64,000 bases of DNA from JAOAPY01 sp041492185 (GTDB taxonomy: Bacteria; Acidobacteriota; Blastocatellia; Pyrinomonadales; Pyrinomonadaceae), in the NCBI GenBank assembly GCA_041492185.1, contig JBGPWL010000008.1, positions 1-64,000 on the forward strand. Direction: 5' to 3'. Every line of letters starts with the position of its first letter. Position 1 is the stretch's first letter. Of this stretch, positions 1 through 8,779 are shown piece after piece. Below the pieces are notes generated by a model, which saw only the letters and a program-made list of their open reading frames with translations, was not told where the DNA came from and made no database searches. Made by a program: the position numbers and the translations under genes.

Positions 1-935
1 TAGCCGAGATACTGACGCGGGCCCTGATAGATCAATCCGAAAAGAACTCCGAAGGCGATGTAGTACAGCAGGCGACGGCTGATCATTTCCGCGGCGCCCC
101 ATTTCTCCTTGCGTGTCTCAAGAGACTCGCCACCCGCGTATTTCTGATTATGAAACCAGATCAGGCGGTGATATTGCAGATTGTGGTAGATGGTTAAAAT
201 GGCGACGATCGCTATTGGCTTGTTGGGCATCGGCGTCAGCAAAACGATCCAGTGCATCGGAATCGCCGCGGCGAGCAGCAAATATTTCGGCACGTCCAGC
301 GGTTGGCCGAGCATCGCGCGCTGCACCTGCCGAGCGAGCCAGGCGACTCCCAAAACGATCGTGCCGGCGAGCAATAACATCGCCACCACATTCACGCTCG
401 ATTGCAGCACCCGCGGCACACGAGCCATCGCCGTAGGATCCTGCGCTATAAAGGCGACGAACGGATAATTGAAGGCAAACATCAGCAACAGGCGATCGAG
501 TGCGTTGTCGATTGGCGCGAGATCGCCGTTCTTCTTTTTGTAAAGCACCATGAAGCCGTAGTGCTGTTTGACGAGATGGTGGTAAGCCCAGAGCGCCGCG
601 ATAAAAAAGAAGACAAAGCCAGCGCCGAGCCACACCATCACCGGCCCAACCCCAAAGAAAAGTAGCGAGCCCCACAGCAGACGCGCGCGGTTATGGCGTT
701 CGGTGCGATCGAAGTAAGTGCGCGAGAACGTGCCGAAGACATGCGGCGCATCGATCAGAATGGCCCAGACTGCGACCATCGGCAAGAGTGGCACGATGCC
801 GCTGACGTAAAGAGCGAGCAGTGCGTAGCTGGACGCGACAGAGCCGATGAACCAGACGAGATCGTCCTGCGCGGAAATGATCCAACGCAGCGAGATCGCG
901 CGCGGATGTGCTTCGGCGATTACGTTTGCGGCCAT
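1..935 (-). CDS. Polytopic membrane protein, partial (runs off left edge)
   Basis: The minus-strand frame stays open from an ATG at 935 to the window edge (311 codons), so the C-terminus is missing. The protein opens MAANVIAEAHPRAISLRW and then shows about seven hydrophobic helices with little soluble sequence. Between them is a His-rich stretch, YHHLVKQHYGF, and later a YHNLQYHRLIWFHNQKY segment. These intramembrane or interfacial histidines could bind a metal or quinone, but I do not recognise the family. A TGAGG lies about 9 nt upstream of the ATG and supports this start. It is transcribed leftwards, 233 bp downstream of the MFS gene and separated from it by a hairpin and a repeat. Confidence 0.75.
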   Translation of the reverse strand, partial: MAANVIAEAHPRAISLRWIISAQDDLVWFIGSVASSYALLALYVSGIVPLLPMVAVWAILIDAPHVFGTFSRTYFDRTERHNRARLLWGSLLFFGVGPVMVWLGAGFVFFFIAALWAYHHLVKQHYGFMVLYKKKNGDLAPIDNALDRLLLMFAFNYPFVAFIAQDPTAMARVPRVLQSSVNVVAMLLLAGTIVLGVAWLARQVQRAMLGQPLDVPKYLLLAAAIPMHWIVLLTPMPNKPIAIVAILTIYHNLQYHRLIWFHNQKYAGGESLETRKEKWGAAEMISRRLLYYIAFGVLFGLIYQGPRQYLG

Positions 936-956
936 CTAAGAACCTCAAGGAGAACT

Positions 957-983
957 CACCACAGAGACACAGAGAACACAGAG
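957..983. repeat. CACAGAG-type dispersed repeat
   Basis: A run of short CACAGAG / ACACAGAG units lies between the partial membrane protein and the MFS gene. This looks like a dispersed intergenic repeat rather than coding sequence. No second copy was found in this window. Confidence 0.35.
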
Positions 984-1115
984 ATTCGCGGTGTTCAGCT
1001 CTGTGGCCTCCGTTTTGAAACGATCGAGTGTAGACAGCGGGATTCTATCACCGACCTGACAAAACTGCTCTTGAGTTGATTGATGTTCGGGGCTCGTTCT
1101 TCTTCCTTGATCTTC

Positions 1116-1139
1116 AACCGCCCGCTACCGCAGGCGGTT
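1116..1139. repeat. GC-rich hairpin downstream of MFS gene
   Basis: Perfect 7-bp arms AACCGCC and GGCGGTT enclose a 10-nt loop, 29 bp beyond the stop of the MFS gene. It could act as an mRNA 3' hairpin. No T-run follows, so intrinsic termination is unproven. Confidence 0.45.
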
Positions 1140-1167
1140 CTGACTCAGGCTTTGCTGATCACTTTGG

Positions 1168-2448
1168 CTAAGGCGTGGCCTGCTCTTTGATCAGACGCAT
1201 CACTCGCGGTTTGAGCCAGAGCAGGGCCAGCGCGGCGGCGGTGACGTTGCACGCGACTGCTGCCCAAAAGACCGGTATCCACGAACCGGTCGCCGCCATC
1301 AGCCAAGCCGCGCCTGGGACACCGAGGATTGAACCGAGGCCTTTTGCCGTGTACTGGATGCCATAGTTGGTCGTCGCGTGTTTGCTTCCGAAGATGTCTG
1401 CAATTGCTGCCGGGAACAGCGAATAGATATCGCCCCAGGAAAAAAACATCAGCGCCGAGATCGCGATGAACCAGAAGGGCCGCGCCACCACGAGCGTGAG
1501 CACTGTGATCGCGATCGCTTCCATGACGAAGACGATGGCCATTGTGTCGTAGCGTCCGATGCGATCAGAAACCCAGCCAAAGAAAGGCCGCGCAGATCCG
1601 TTCAGCACTTGATTCACGGACAGCGTTAGCGTCAATACCGTGAAGCCGCCAAACAGCGCGTACTTGTCGTAGCCGTAAGTGACCCCAATCGGTTTCAATT
1701 GCGCCGTCAACATCAATCCGCTTGCGGTAACCAGCGTCATCATCAGATAAAGCAAATAAAACGATCCGCTGCGCAACATTTCGCCGGGCGTGAAATCGCG
1801 CGATGACTGCTGCACCTTGCGTTGCACTTTCGTCTTGATTGCCTCCCAGCCGGCCGGCAGCCAGCCTGATGGAGGCATGCGCAGGAACTGCGCGGCGACT
1901 AGCACGACCACTCCCTGAATCGCACCGAAGATTATGAAGGCCGAGCGATAGCCGTGGTGCTCGATCAGGTAAGAGACTGGTCGCGCGGTCAGAGCCGTGC
2001 CGAATCCGTAAGAGCCGGCGACCACACCCACGCAAAGACCGCGTCGATCGGGAAACCACTTCATCGCGACGCCAACAGAGCCGCCATAAACAGCGCCAGC
2101 TCCGATGCCGCCGATCGCGTAGACGGCGTACAGCGCGGGTAGCGAGTTGACCTGACCTGCGCCGATCCATCCCACCGCTACCAGCAAGCTGGCCAGCGTG
2201 ACGATCACGCGCGGGCCGAAGCGATCCACCAGGTAAGCATTGATCGGAAATAGCGCCGTCTGCGCGATGATAAAAAACGTGAGAGTCCACTGGACCGCAT
2301 CCAGCCGCGCATGAAAACTCCTGGCGATGTCCGTTGTGAAGAGCGTCCAGGCGTATTGAAGATTAGCGATGGCCATCATCGCGATCATTCCTGCGATGAG
2401 ATTCGGCCAACGCACGGCCCCGGAATCAGTTTTCTGGGGAGCAGTCAT
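1168..2448 (-). CDS. MFS transporter, OFA (oxalate/formate antiporter-like) family
   Basis: A 12-helix major facilitator of about 426 residues from the ATG at 2448. The N-half carries the MFS signature around YLVDRFGPR and a Gly-rich helix (AIGGIGAGAVYGGSVG). The C-half has the OFA-like stretch GDIYSLFPAAIADIFGSK followed by NYGIQYTAKG, which resembles OxlT-type carriers. An in-frame GTG at 2460 is an alternative start; a longer frame to 2541 would overlap the upstream reductase gene and is less likely. It lies 29 bp downstream of the PanE-like gene on the same strand, so the two are probably co-transcribed. Substrate is inferred from family only: oxalate, formate or another small carboxylate. 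Confidence 0.85.
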   Translation of the reverse strand: MTAPQKTDSGAVRWPNLIAGMIAMMAIANLQYAWTLFTTDIARSFHARLDAVQWTLTFFIIAQTALFPINAYLVDRFGPRVIVTLASLLVAVGWIGAGQVNSLPALYAVYAIGGIGAGAVYGGSVGVAMKWFPDRRGLCVGVVAGSYGFGTALTARPVSYLIEHHGYRSAFIIFGAIQGVVVLVAAQFLRMPPSGWLPAGWEAIKTKVQRKVQQSSRDFTPGEMLRSGSFYLLYLMMTLVTASGLMLTAQLKPIGVTYGYDKYALFGGFTVLTLTLSVNQVLNGSARPFFGWVSDRIGRYDTMAIVFVMEAIAITVLTLVVARPFWFIAISALMFFSWGDIYSLFPAAIADIFGSKHATTNYGIQYTAKGLGSILGVPGAAWLMAATGSWIPVFWAAVACNVTAAALALLWLKPRVMRLIKEQATP

Positions 2449-2477
2449 CGGAGTTTTCACGCGAGCACGTAACAGAC

Positions 2478-3455
2478 CTAAGTTTGCCGAGCAGCGCCAC
2501 GAGCTAATACCTTCACACACGCATAGACTGCTTTCGTGCAAGGCAACGGCAATTCCATTTTGTCGCCCAACTCAACTACGGCGCCGACTATTGATTCCAA
2601 TTCCATCGGCCGTCCGGTCTCCAAATCCTGCAGCATCGAAGTCTTGTGATGTCCGACCTTCTCTGCTCCTTCAAGGCGTTGCTCGATCGAAACGCCAATG
2701 TCAATGTCGAGTTTTCTCGCGACAGATTCTGCTTCAACCATGATTGCTGTTGCCAACTGTCGCGTCTCCGAACACTGCACGATTTCGATCAGCGTTGCGC
2801 GGGTCAGCGCGCTGATCGGATTGTAGGCGACGTTACCCATCAGCTTCACCCACATGTCATGACGAATGTTTGTCCTGACGGGACAACGCAGACCGGCTTT
2901 TATGAAAGCGTCGGCGATGCGGCGGCAGCGTTCGCTCTTTGATCCGCCGGGCTCGCCTACAGCGAAGCGTGTGCCCTCGATGTGCTCGATAATTCCGGGC
3001 TCGCTAATGATCGCCGACGGATAAACGACGCAGCCGATGACTCGTGATGGATCGATGCTCCGGCCGATCACTCCGCCGGGATCGACCGATTCCAGATGGG
3101 TACCCTCCCACTCGCCGCCGTGCCGATAGAAGTACCACCAGGGAATGCCATTCTGCGCACTCACGACGCAGGTCTCAGCTCCTATGAGCGGCGCCAATCG
3201 CGGCGCCATCGCAGTCAGGCTGTGCGCTTTCAGTGTCAAGAGAACAACATCAACCGCGCCGACTGCTGCCGGATCATCAGTAGCCGAAACGCGAGCCTCA
3301 AAGCTTCCCAGCGATCCGCGCACGCGCACACCATGCTCCTGCATCGCGCGCAGATGCGGGCCGCGCGCGATCAGCGTGACGTCTTCACCCGATCTGGTTA
3401 GCATGGCGCCGACAAAAGCGCCGATGGCGCCGGCACCGACGATGGCAAATTTCAT
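2478..3455 (-). CDS. 2-dehydropantoate 2-reductase (PanE/ApbA) family protein
   Basis: This 325-residue protein starts with the dinucleotide-binding fold MKFAIVGAGAIGAFVGAML, the GxGxxG pattern of NADP-dependent ketopantoate reductases. A second conserved block, VVSAQNGIPWW, matches the AQNG region of the family. The C-terminal helical domain holds a KLMGNVAYNPISALT segment typical of ApbA C-terminal domains. Ketopantoate reduction in pantothenate synthesis is the classical role. The setting, between a carboxylate transporter and an acyl-CoA ligase with no other pan gene, leaves open a different 2-oxoacid substrate. The start at 3455 is the first ATG, directly before the GxGxxG motif. Confidence 0.85.
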   Translation of the reverse strand: MKFAIVGAGAIGAFVGAMLTRSGEDVTLIARGPHLRAMQEHGVRVRGSLGSFEARVSATDDPAAVGAVDVVLLTLKAHSLTAMAPRLAPLIGAETCVVSAQNGIPWWYFYRHGGEWEGTHLESVDPGGVIGRSIDPSRVIGCVVYPSAIISEPGIIEHIEGTRFAVGEPGGSKSERCRRIADAFIKAGLRCPVRTNIRHDMWVKLMGNVAYNPISALTRATLIEIVQCSETRQLATAIMVEAESVARKLDIDIGVSIEQRLEGAEKVGHHKTSMLQDLETGRPMELESIVGAVVELGDKMELPLPCTKAVYACVKVLARGAARQT

Positions 3456-3463
3456 AGTTGTCC

Positions 3464-3526
3464 GACAAACTTCAGTTTGTCGTTGGGCTTTAGATTAGAG
3501 ATCCCGACAAACTTCAAGTTTGTCGG
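3464..3526. repeat. Pair of GACAAAC...GTTTGTC palindromes
   Basis: Two palindromes lie between the acyl-CoA synthetase and PanE-like genes: GACAAAC/GTTTGTC at 3464-3481 and a perfect 23-nt palindrome with CCGACAAACTT arms at 3504-3526. The same family recurs at 24952-25020, so this is a dispersed REP-like repeat. Confidence 0.6.
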
Positions 3527-3539
3527 ACAATAGAACCGG

Positions 3540-5039
3540 CTACGAATTTCGACTGTTCGCGATCTCCGCTGCCACGTTGCGCCGTTGAATCTTGCCGGTG
3601 GCCGTTCGCGGGATCGCCTCTACGATATGGATTACCTTCGGACATTTGAAATCGGCGAGCGATGAATGGCAATGTGCGATCAACTCTCTTTCCGTTGCCG
3701 CAGCTTTGAGAACCACTGCCGCCGCCACCTCTTCGCCATAGACTCGATCCGGAATGCCGAAGCAGACCGCTTCCGCGACTGCTGCGTGCGACAGCAGTGC
3801 GTCATCAATCTCGCGTGGTGAAATCTTTTCGCCGCCGCGGTTGATTAACTCTTTGAGACGACCGACTAAAGTTAAATAGCCCTCGTTATCTAAGAAACCC
3901 TGATCGCCGGTCCGGAACCAGCCATTCGAGAATGACTCGGCGTTTGCTTCGTCGTTGCCTTCATAGCCGCTGAAAACGTTTGGCCCTTTGATCGAAACTT
4001 CGCCGGTGGCCCCAGCCGGCAGCAGCTCGCCCGCCTCGTTGAGAATCGCGATCTCGACCGCGGTGCCACATCCCACCGAACCGGGTTTGCGCGCGCCCGG
4101 CGGCAGCGGGTTCGAGGCCATCTGATGTGCGGCTTCGGTCATGCCATAAGCTTCCAGCAGCGGCACACCAAACTTCTCTTCGATGTCAGTCATCGTCTGC
4201 GGCGCCAATGCGGCGCTGCACGAACGAATGAAGCGCAGATGTTCCGCGCCCGACGGTCTGGCGCCGGCTTTAGTCCGCGACGACAACACTTGATGAATAG
4301 TCGGCACGGCCGAGTACCAACTGACTATATGATCTCGCACCGTGGCCCAGAAAGAGAGCGGGTTGAAGCGCGACGGCACCACCACTGTTCCACCGGTGCC
4401 AAAAGTGGCGAGCGTTGACGCCACGAGCCCGTGCACATGAAACAGAGGCATCACACACAACGAAACGTCTTCCGGCGTGAGCTTGTACGTGTCGGCCACG
4501 TTGCGCGCCGAGATCATTAGATTCGCATGCGAGAGCGGAACGCGCTTGGGCCGGCTGGTCGTTCCACTCGTGTGCAAGATCAAAGCGGTATCGTCAGTTT
4601 TAGGACAATCCAGGGCACGGCCGGCGCCGGCGTTCTGAGCAGACAACAAAGTCACCTGACCATTGCTGTCGAGTTCAGCTTCGATAATCAAAATCTTATC
4701 GCCCGCCGCGGCTCTCGCTTCATCACTGTCTTTGGGCGGTACGATCAACGCGCGAGCGCCGGTGTCTTCGAGATAGAATTTGAATTCATCCAGCCGGTAC
4801 GCCGGATTGAGCGGCGCAGCGGTGCCTACCGTGGAGGCTGCCAAAAACGAAACGATCGTCTCCAATCCGTTTGGCAGAGCGATCGCAATCCGATCTCCGC
4901 GGCCCAAACCGAGTTGATTGAGTTTGGCGACGAGAACATCTACTTGTCGTCGCAATTGATCGTAGGTAACAGAGGGGCCGCCCGGGACGGAAATAGCAAC
5001 ATGTGATCGTGTTCCATTCCCTACCAGGTCGAGGATCAT
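3540..5039 (-). CDS. Acyl-CoA synthetase (AMP-binding), similar to oxalyl-CoA synthetases
   Basis: A 499-residue ANL-superfamily ligase. The P-loop reads LHTSGTTSRPKRVPLSH, the A5 region EAYGMTEAAHQMASNP, the hinge GWFRTGDQGFLDNEGYLTLVGRLKELI, and the catalytic C-terminal lysine lies in PRTATGKIQRRN. The block CVMPLFHVHGLVASTLATF closely resembles the Pcs60/AAE3 peroxisomal-type ligases that activate oxalate. Together with the OFA transporter two genes downstream this suggests oxalate activation. Neither oxalyl-CoA decarboxylase nor formyl-CoA transferase is in the window, so a general medium- or short-chain acyl-CoA ligase remains possible. Confidence 0.8.
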   Translation of the reverse strand: MILDLVGNGTRSHVAISVPGGPSVTYDQLRRQVDVLVAKLNQLGLGRGDRIAIALPNGLETIVSFLAASTVGTAAPLNPAYRLDEFKFYLEDTGARALIVPPKDSDEARAAAGDKILIIEAELDSNGQVTLLSAQNAGAGRALDCPKTDDTALILHTSGTTSRPKRVPLSHANLMISARNVADTYKLTPEDVSLCVMPLFHVHGLVASTLATFGTGGTVVVPSRFNPLSFWATVRDHIVSWYSAVPTIHQVLSSRTKAGARPSGAEHLRFIRSCSAALAPQTMTDIEEKFGVPLLEAYGMTEAAHQMASNPLPPGARKPGSVGCGTAVEIAILNEAGELLPAGATGEVSIKGPNVFSGYEGNDEANAESFSNGWFRTGDQGFLDNEGYLTLVGRLKELINRGGEKISPREIDDALLSHAAVAEAVCFGIPDRVYGEEVAAAVVLKAAATERELIAHCHSSLADFKCPKVIHIVEAIPRTATGKIQRRNVAAEIANSRNS

Positions 5040-5136
5040 ATGCTAACTTTTCCAGACAGCGGCGAATCTGATTTGCGGTTGGCGCAGCTTATCAGTTGTG
5101 ATTTTGTTTTGTCCAGAATTAACCAATCCTCATTCA

Positions 5137-6063
5137 TCACTTCTCAGTCGCCTTCTTAATGCGCAGCGTTCCATCTCCGACCGTGAAGTTGAAGAAAGCG
5201 CCGCCAGCTCCGGCGCGGCCTTTAATCGAACGCGGCGTCAGGCCCGGACGCTCGCGCGGCGCAATTCCCTGATAACTGTTTTCGATTTGTCCCGAGCGGA
5301 GGACGTCAGCATCAATGTCTCCGTTGAAGCCCGGCGCGAGTTCAATCGTAAGCTCTCCTGACGCGAGGCGAATGTCTGCGCCGCTGCCGCGCCAACTGCG
5401 CCCCGCAATGTTCAGATTGACTTTGCCAATCGCAACCGTCGCCGATACGACACCGCCGGTAAGCGTCAACGTCGCATCGCTTTCCGTAGCGGAGATTCTG
5501 ATCGCGCCTTCAACACCGCTGAGATTGATGGGGCCACGACCGGCGTTGATTTCGAGATCTGTTGCCATTGGCACGCGAATCCGATAGTCGATGCGCCACG
5601 GCAAATCCAAAAGTCGCTTGGGAAAATCTCTCGCGACGCGTCGCATGAAAGCCTTGTCGTAAGTTCCCGTTGTCAAAATGCTGAAGTGATTAACGTCTTC
5701 GTCGAGAACGAAATTGTTAACTGTTGACAGTCGATCGAGGTCGGCTTCGGTTTCCGCCTGCCACTGAATCTCTGCCGCCACGTCAATTTCGCTTTTGGGC
5801 CAGCCTTCGATGATGATCGAACCCTGCGGCGCGCCGACGATTGTCAGCGTCCCGCCATAGCCGAGACGTCGCGTTTCGTGTCTCGTTGCTGTGCGCGTGA
5901 GCAGGGTGGCGATCGGCGACGCGGCGACGGTCTTGTTCTTCGGCCGGCTCTCTTGCCCAACAACCAGAAAGAAGGAGCCGCAGAATAGAAACGCGGCGAG
6001 CGTCAATGCGCAGCGCGAAAGCGCGTGCCGCACCGAAAGGGAACTCTTAAATGATGGATGCAT
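5137..6063 (-). CDS. Exported DUF4097-like beta-repeat protein
   Basis: About 308 residues, starting at the ATG at 6063 (an in-frame TTG is two codons earlier). A basic N-terminus and hydrophobic segment (CALTLAAFLFCGSFFLV) form a signal peptide. The mature part has short repeated beta-strand units such as LTIVGAPQGSIIIEGW and LEINAGRGPINLSGV, typical of the DUF4097 / adhesin-like beta-helix fold. It is the last gene of a sigma factor / anti-sigma / DUF4097 / DUF4097 run and is likely an envelope protein of that regulon. Function is unknown. Confidence 0.7.
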   Translation of the reverse strand: MHPSFKSSLSVRHALSRCALTLAAFLFCGSFFLVVGQESRPKNKTVAASPIATLLTRTATRHETRRLGYGGTLTIVGAPQGSIIIEGWPKSEIDVAAEIQWQAETEADLDRLSTVNNFVLDEDVNHFSILTTGTYDKAFMRRVARDFPKRLLDLPWRIDYRIRVPMATDLEINAGRGPINLSGVEGAIRISATESDATLTLTGGVVSATVAIGKVNLNIAGRSWRGSGADIRLASGELTIELAPGFNGDIDADVLRSGQIENSYQGIAPRERPGLTPRSIKGRAGAGGAFFNFTVGDGTLRIKKATEK

Positions 6064-6153
6064 TTTCAAAGACGACGCCCGTTGCTTTTTCGACTCGATC
6101 CGTCATGAATACTAGCATCCGCTAAAGCCGATCAAGAAACACCAAACAAAAAA

Positions 6154-6185
6154 CGCGGACGTTCTGATACAAAGAAGCGTCCGCG
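6154..6185 (-). terminator. Rho-independent terminator after DUF4097 gene
   Basis: Read on the minus strand, 8-bp arms CGCGGACG/CGTCCGCG enclose a 16-nt loop and are followed by TTTTTTG. It lies 25 bp past the stop at 6211, between the two DUF4097-like genes, so it could attenuate expression of the distal gene. Confidence 0.75.
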
Positions 6186-6210
6186 CTAAAACATTTTTCT
6201 CGGGAGGCGC

Positions 6211-6984
6211 TTATCGCCTCAGGAAAGTTATGCTGCCGCGAAAATTCGTGACCGAGACTGACGACCGGCCGTCGCCTACATCGCCCACGACTTTGCGACC
6301 GTCGCCAAGCGATTGGAAGCCTTTGTTCCAGAACTGGCCCAGCGCGATCTTTTTGGTAGGCGCGGCCGCTACCAGCCGAAACGCTGAATTGCCGGGAATG
6401 CGAATGGTGATGTCCCCCTGAGTCGAACTGAATTGATAGTTGCCGCCGCGCGCGAATTCGCCGTCGAAGAAAATATTTCCGATAGTGTTTGACGCTTCCA
6501 CCTGCGAAGCGCTTATGCCCGTTAGATTAATGTCGCCTTCGGAGGTAACGTGCGCCCGCACCGCGCCGCCACGAATGTTCGTCACGTGAATGTCGCCGCG
6601 TTTGGTTTCGAGATCAACTGACGAAGTGGCCGGCAACTGGATCTTGAAGTTCACGTTGCCAACGTCGCCGCGGCCGCGATTGTCGCCCATCACATCGATA
6701 ATTAGGCCGTCGCCCATTTGCCGCGGCGAAAAATGAGCGGCCGGCGATTCCAGCGTGGCGGAAACTCTGATTTCATCGCGTTCCCAGGACTCCACTATGA
6801 TCGTGCCGGAAACATTCTTTAGCTCGAGCCGCACATTTTTGCCGGCCGGATACCGTTTGGAAATGTGCTGGAGCGACTGTGCGGCGCCCACGCTTGCGAA
6901 GCACAGGAGCGAAAGGAGGAGCAAAAAGGAAAACACGTGCGCGCCTGAAATCGTAGACAGCGCGGCAATTAATCTATTTCTCAT
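6211..6984 (-). CDS. Exported DUF4097 family beta-repeat protein
   Basis: About 257 residues from the ATG at 6984; a TTG six codons upstream is an alternative. A signal peptide ends near CFASVGAAQS. The body contains repeated short strands with acidic-glycine turns (VSGTIIVESWERDEI, LETKRGDIHVTNI, SEGDINLTGI, TQGDITIRI), the pattern of DUF4097 proteins. It follows the anti-sigma gene by about 55 bp on the same strand and is probably controlled by that sigma factor. It is homologous in style to the next gene downstream, suggesting an old duplication. No catalytic motif is visible. Confidence 0.78.
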   Translation of the reverse strand: MRNRLIAALSTISGAHVFSFLLLLSLLCFASVGAAQSLQHISKRYPAGKNVRLELKNVSGTIIVESWERDEIRVSATLESPAAHFSPRQMGDGLIIDVMGDNRGRGDVGNVNFKIQLPATSSVDLETKRGDIHVTNIRGGAVRAHVTSEGDINLTGISASQVEASNTIGNIFFDGEFARGGNYQFSSTQGDITIRIPGNSAFRLVAAAPTKKIALGQFWNKGFQSLGDGRKVVGDVGDGRSSVSVTNFRGSITFLRR

Positions 6985-7039
6985 TTCAGTGGGGCTCTTC
7001 AAGTCTGTAACCTGGTTACTCTCGGGGAACTCTTTGCGC

Positions 7040-7759
7040 TCACAATTCAGAAAACTCTTTCAGCAGTGCCAGCTTTTCATTGAGCGCCGCGTTCAACATT
7101 TCTTCAGACACTTCATCGTGCGGATTCTTGCTCAGCTCTCGCAACGAATCATTAATGGCCTGATCAATAACGCTCAAGTTGCGATCAAACGTATCGCGCA
7201 TCTGCGGATTCCAGCGGGCCTTGTTCATTTCCACGCGGGCATTCCACATGCTGATTGCCTGCTGCTGCTGCGACATGCGATCGTTAAGAACGAAACGAGT
7301 CGCGTCGGGAGTACTGGCTCTTTCCACGGGAGTCGATCGTTTCGGAATCAAATTTCCGATCCCGCGCAATCCCGCGACCGTCACGAGCGAGACTACCACC
7401 ACGATCGCGGCCACCGAGGCAGTCAACTGCGCAAAAGAGAATTGCCAACTGCGGTGCGTCAGACGATCCCAGAAGCCCGCGTGGCGCTCGGACCGACCCG
7501 GTGCTGCTTTCGCAGCCACAAGGTCATTCTCGCCCTCCAGCGTATTACGAATGCGGAGCCACAGGGCTCGCTCGTTCGCTGGCGCCTCGTATTCTCCACG
7601 ATGGGCCCGGCAAAAACCCAGAATGGAATCGAGATCGTTGCGCACTTCGGCGCACGAGCGGCATTGCTCCAGATGCGTATCGAGTTGTCGTTGATCTTCG
7701 CGACTAAGCGTGCCGTCCAGCAGATCGCTCATCAATTCCTGGCATAAATCGCAGTTCAT
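7040..7759 (-). CDS. Anti-sigma factor with N-terminal zinc finger (zf-HC2)
   Basis: About 239 residues from the ATG at 7759, which has AGAAGG about 10 nt upstream. The N-terminus MNCDLCQELMSDLLDGTL followed by HLEQCRSCAEV gives the H-x3-C-x2-C zinc site of ZAS-type anti-sigma factors. A single transmembrane helix (ASVAAIVVVVSLVTVAGL) follows near residue 120, and the rest is a periplasmic helical region. It lies directly downstream of an ECF sigma gene, its expected partner. Release of the sigma factor on an envelope signal is the usual mechanism. Confidence 0.85.
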   Translation of the reverse strand: MNCDLCQELMSDLLDGTLSREDQRQLDTHLEQCRSCAEVRNDLDSILGFCRAHRGEYEAPANERALWLRIRNTLEGENDLVAAKAAPGRSERHAGFWDRLTHRSWQFSFAQLTASVAAIVVVVSLVTVAGLRGIGNLIPKRSTPVERASTPDATRFVLNDRMSQQQQAISMWNARVEMNKARWNPQMRDTFDRNLSVIDQAINDSLRELSKNPHDEVSEEMLNAALNEKLALLKEFSEL

Positions 7760-7962
7760 TGTCTTACAACCTTCTAACAGGGTCACGTGTTCCACTCGTC
7801 CGGGTTTGACGCGTGACACTTCGTGGTTTTCAAGCAATCAAGGGGAGACTGCGTTAAGCCGTTTCCCATCCGGTGCTGCACCTCGATGAGGAAACCTTGT
7901 TCTGTGGTTTGCGGCCGTGGTTTTCGATGGAGACTTGAAAACAGGGCCAGCATTCTTGGAAG

Positions 7963-8538
7963 CTACTGCTTCGGATTCTGTTGCCTGAGCAGCCCGCGCA
8001 ACTTCATTCTTGCTTTGTGCAGTTGCGACTTGGATGTTCCCACTGAACATCCCAACATCCGCGCGATCTCTTCGTGTTCGTGCCCTTCGATGTCGTGAAG
8101 GGTGAAAACCATCTTATAGCCTGGTGGCAATTGCACAATCGCCTTATCGAGCGCGATGCGGTCAATCACCGGCATGGCATTCGGGTTTTCGGTGCCTTTG
8201 ACGATCTGAATCGGCGTCTCGCCGTTTTCCGTCGTTTGTTCCATGCGCACTCCGCGCTTGCGAAAGTGCATTAGCACCTGATTTACCGTCAGCCGGTGCA
8301 GCCACGTCGTGAATGCCGACTCGCCGCGAAAGCTTCCGATTTTTCTAAAGAGCTGAATGAAAACCTCTTGCGCGAGGTCTTCGGCCTCCGAGACATTGCC
8401 CGTCATACGCAAGCACAACGAATAAACCCGACGATTGTGACGTTGATAGAGTTCCTCGAAGGCGTCCATGTCGCCTTCCGAGGCCTTCTGTGCCAGGGCG
8501 TAGTCAGTTGCCGGTGTCCCGGTTTCGGCTGCGGTCAC
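7963..8538 (-). CDS. ECF RNA polymerase sigma factor
   Basis: A 191-residue sigma-70 family factor with only regions 2 and 4. Region 2 is visible as FEELYQRHNRRVYSLCLRMTG...EAEDLAQEVFIQLFRKIGSF, and region 4 as LPPGYKMVFTLHDIEGHEHEEIARMLGCSVGTSKSQLHKARMKL, a clear helix-turn-helix. It heads the minus-strand run sigma, anti-sigma, DUF4097, DUF4097 and is followed by 203 bp before the anti-sigma start. The ATG at 8538 fits the normal N-terminus of ECF factors. Confidence 0.92.
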   Translation of the reverse strand: MTAAETGTPATDYALAQKASEGDMDAFEELYQRHNRRVYSLCLRMTGNVSEAEDLAQEVFIQLFRKIGSFRGESAFTTWLHRLTVNQVLMHFRKRGVRMEQTTENGETPIQIVKGTENPNAMPVIDRIALDKAIVQLPPGYKMVFTLHDIEGHEHEEIARMLGCSVGTSKSQLHKARMKLRGLLRQQNPKQ

Positions 8539-8779
8539 GTGTTCATCTTAGGGCAAGCGACGAAGCTGCGTTAATTGCTCGTACGCCGCGATTTGTCACG
8601 CGTCCGCCTGATTTCAACCGAGCGATACCCTCTATCCTCTTGATCCTAACCCGATGGGGTTGCTGGTGCGAGGTCTGTAGGTACCCTCGTCGCTGTGATG
8701 CGGAGCTTCGCACGCGTCGTTGCCTTATTCCGACCTGAAAGTTAACTTTTTCCCCAGCCGCATCAATAGTTTGATGACC

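Noticed and set aside
148..675. A 175-residue minus-strand frame rich in Arg, Ala and Ser
   Set aside because: It is out of frame with the clear membrane protein that spans 1-935 on the same strand and has the composition of a shadow frame.
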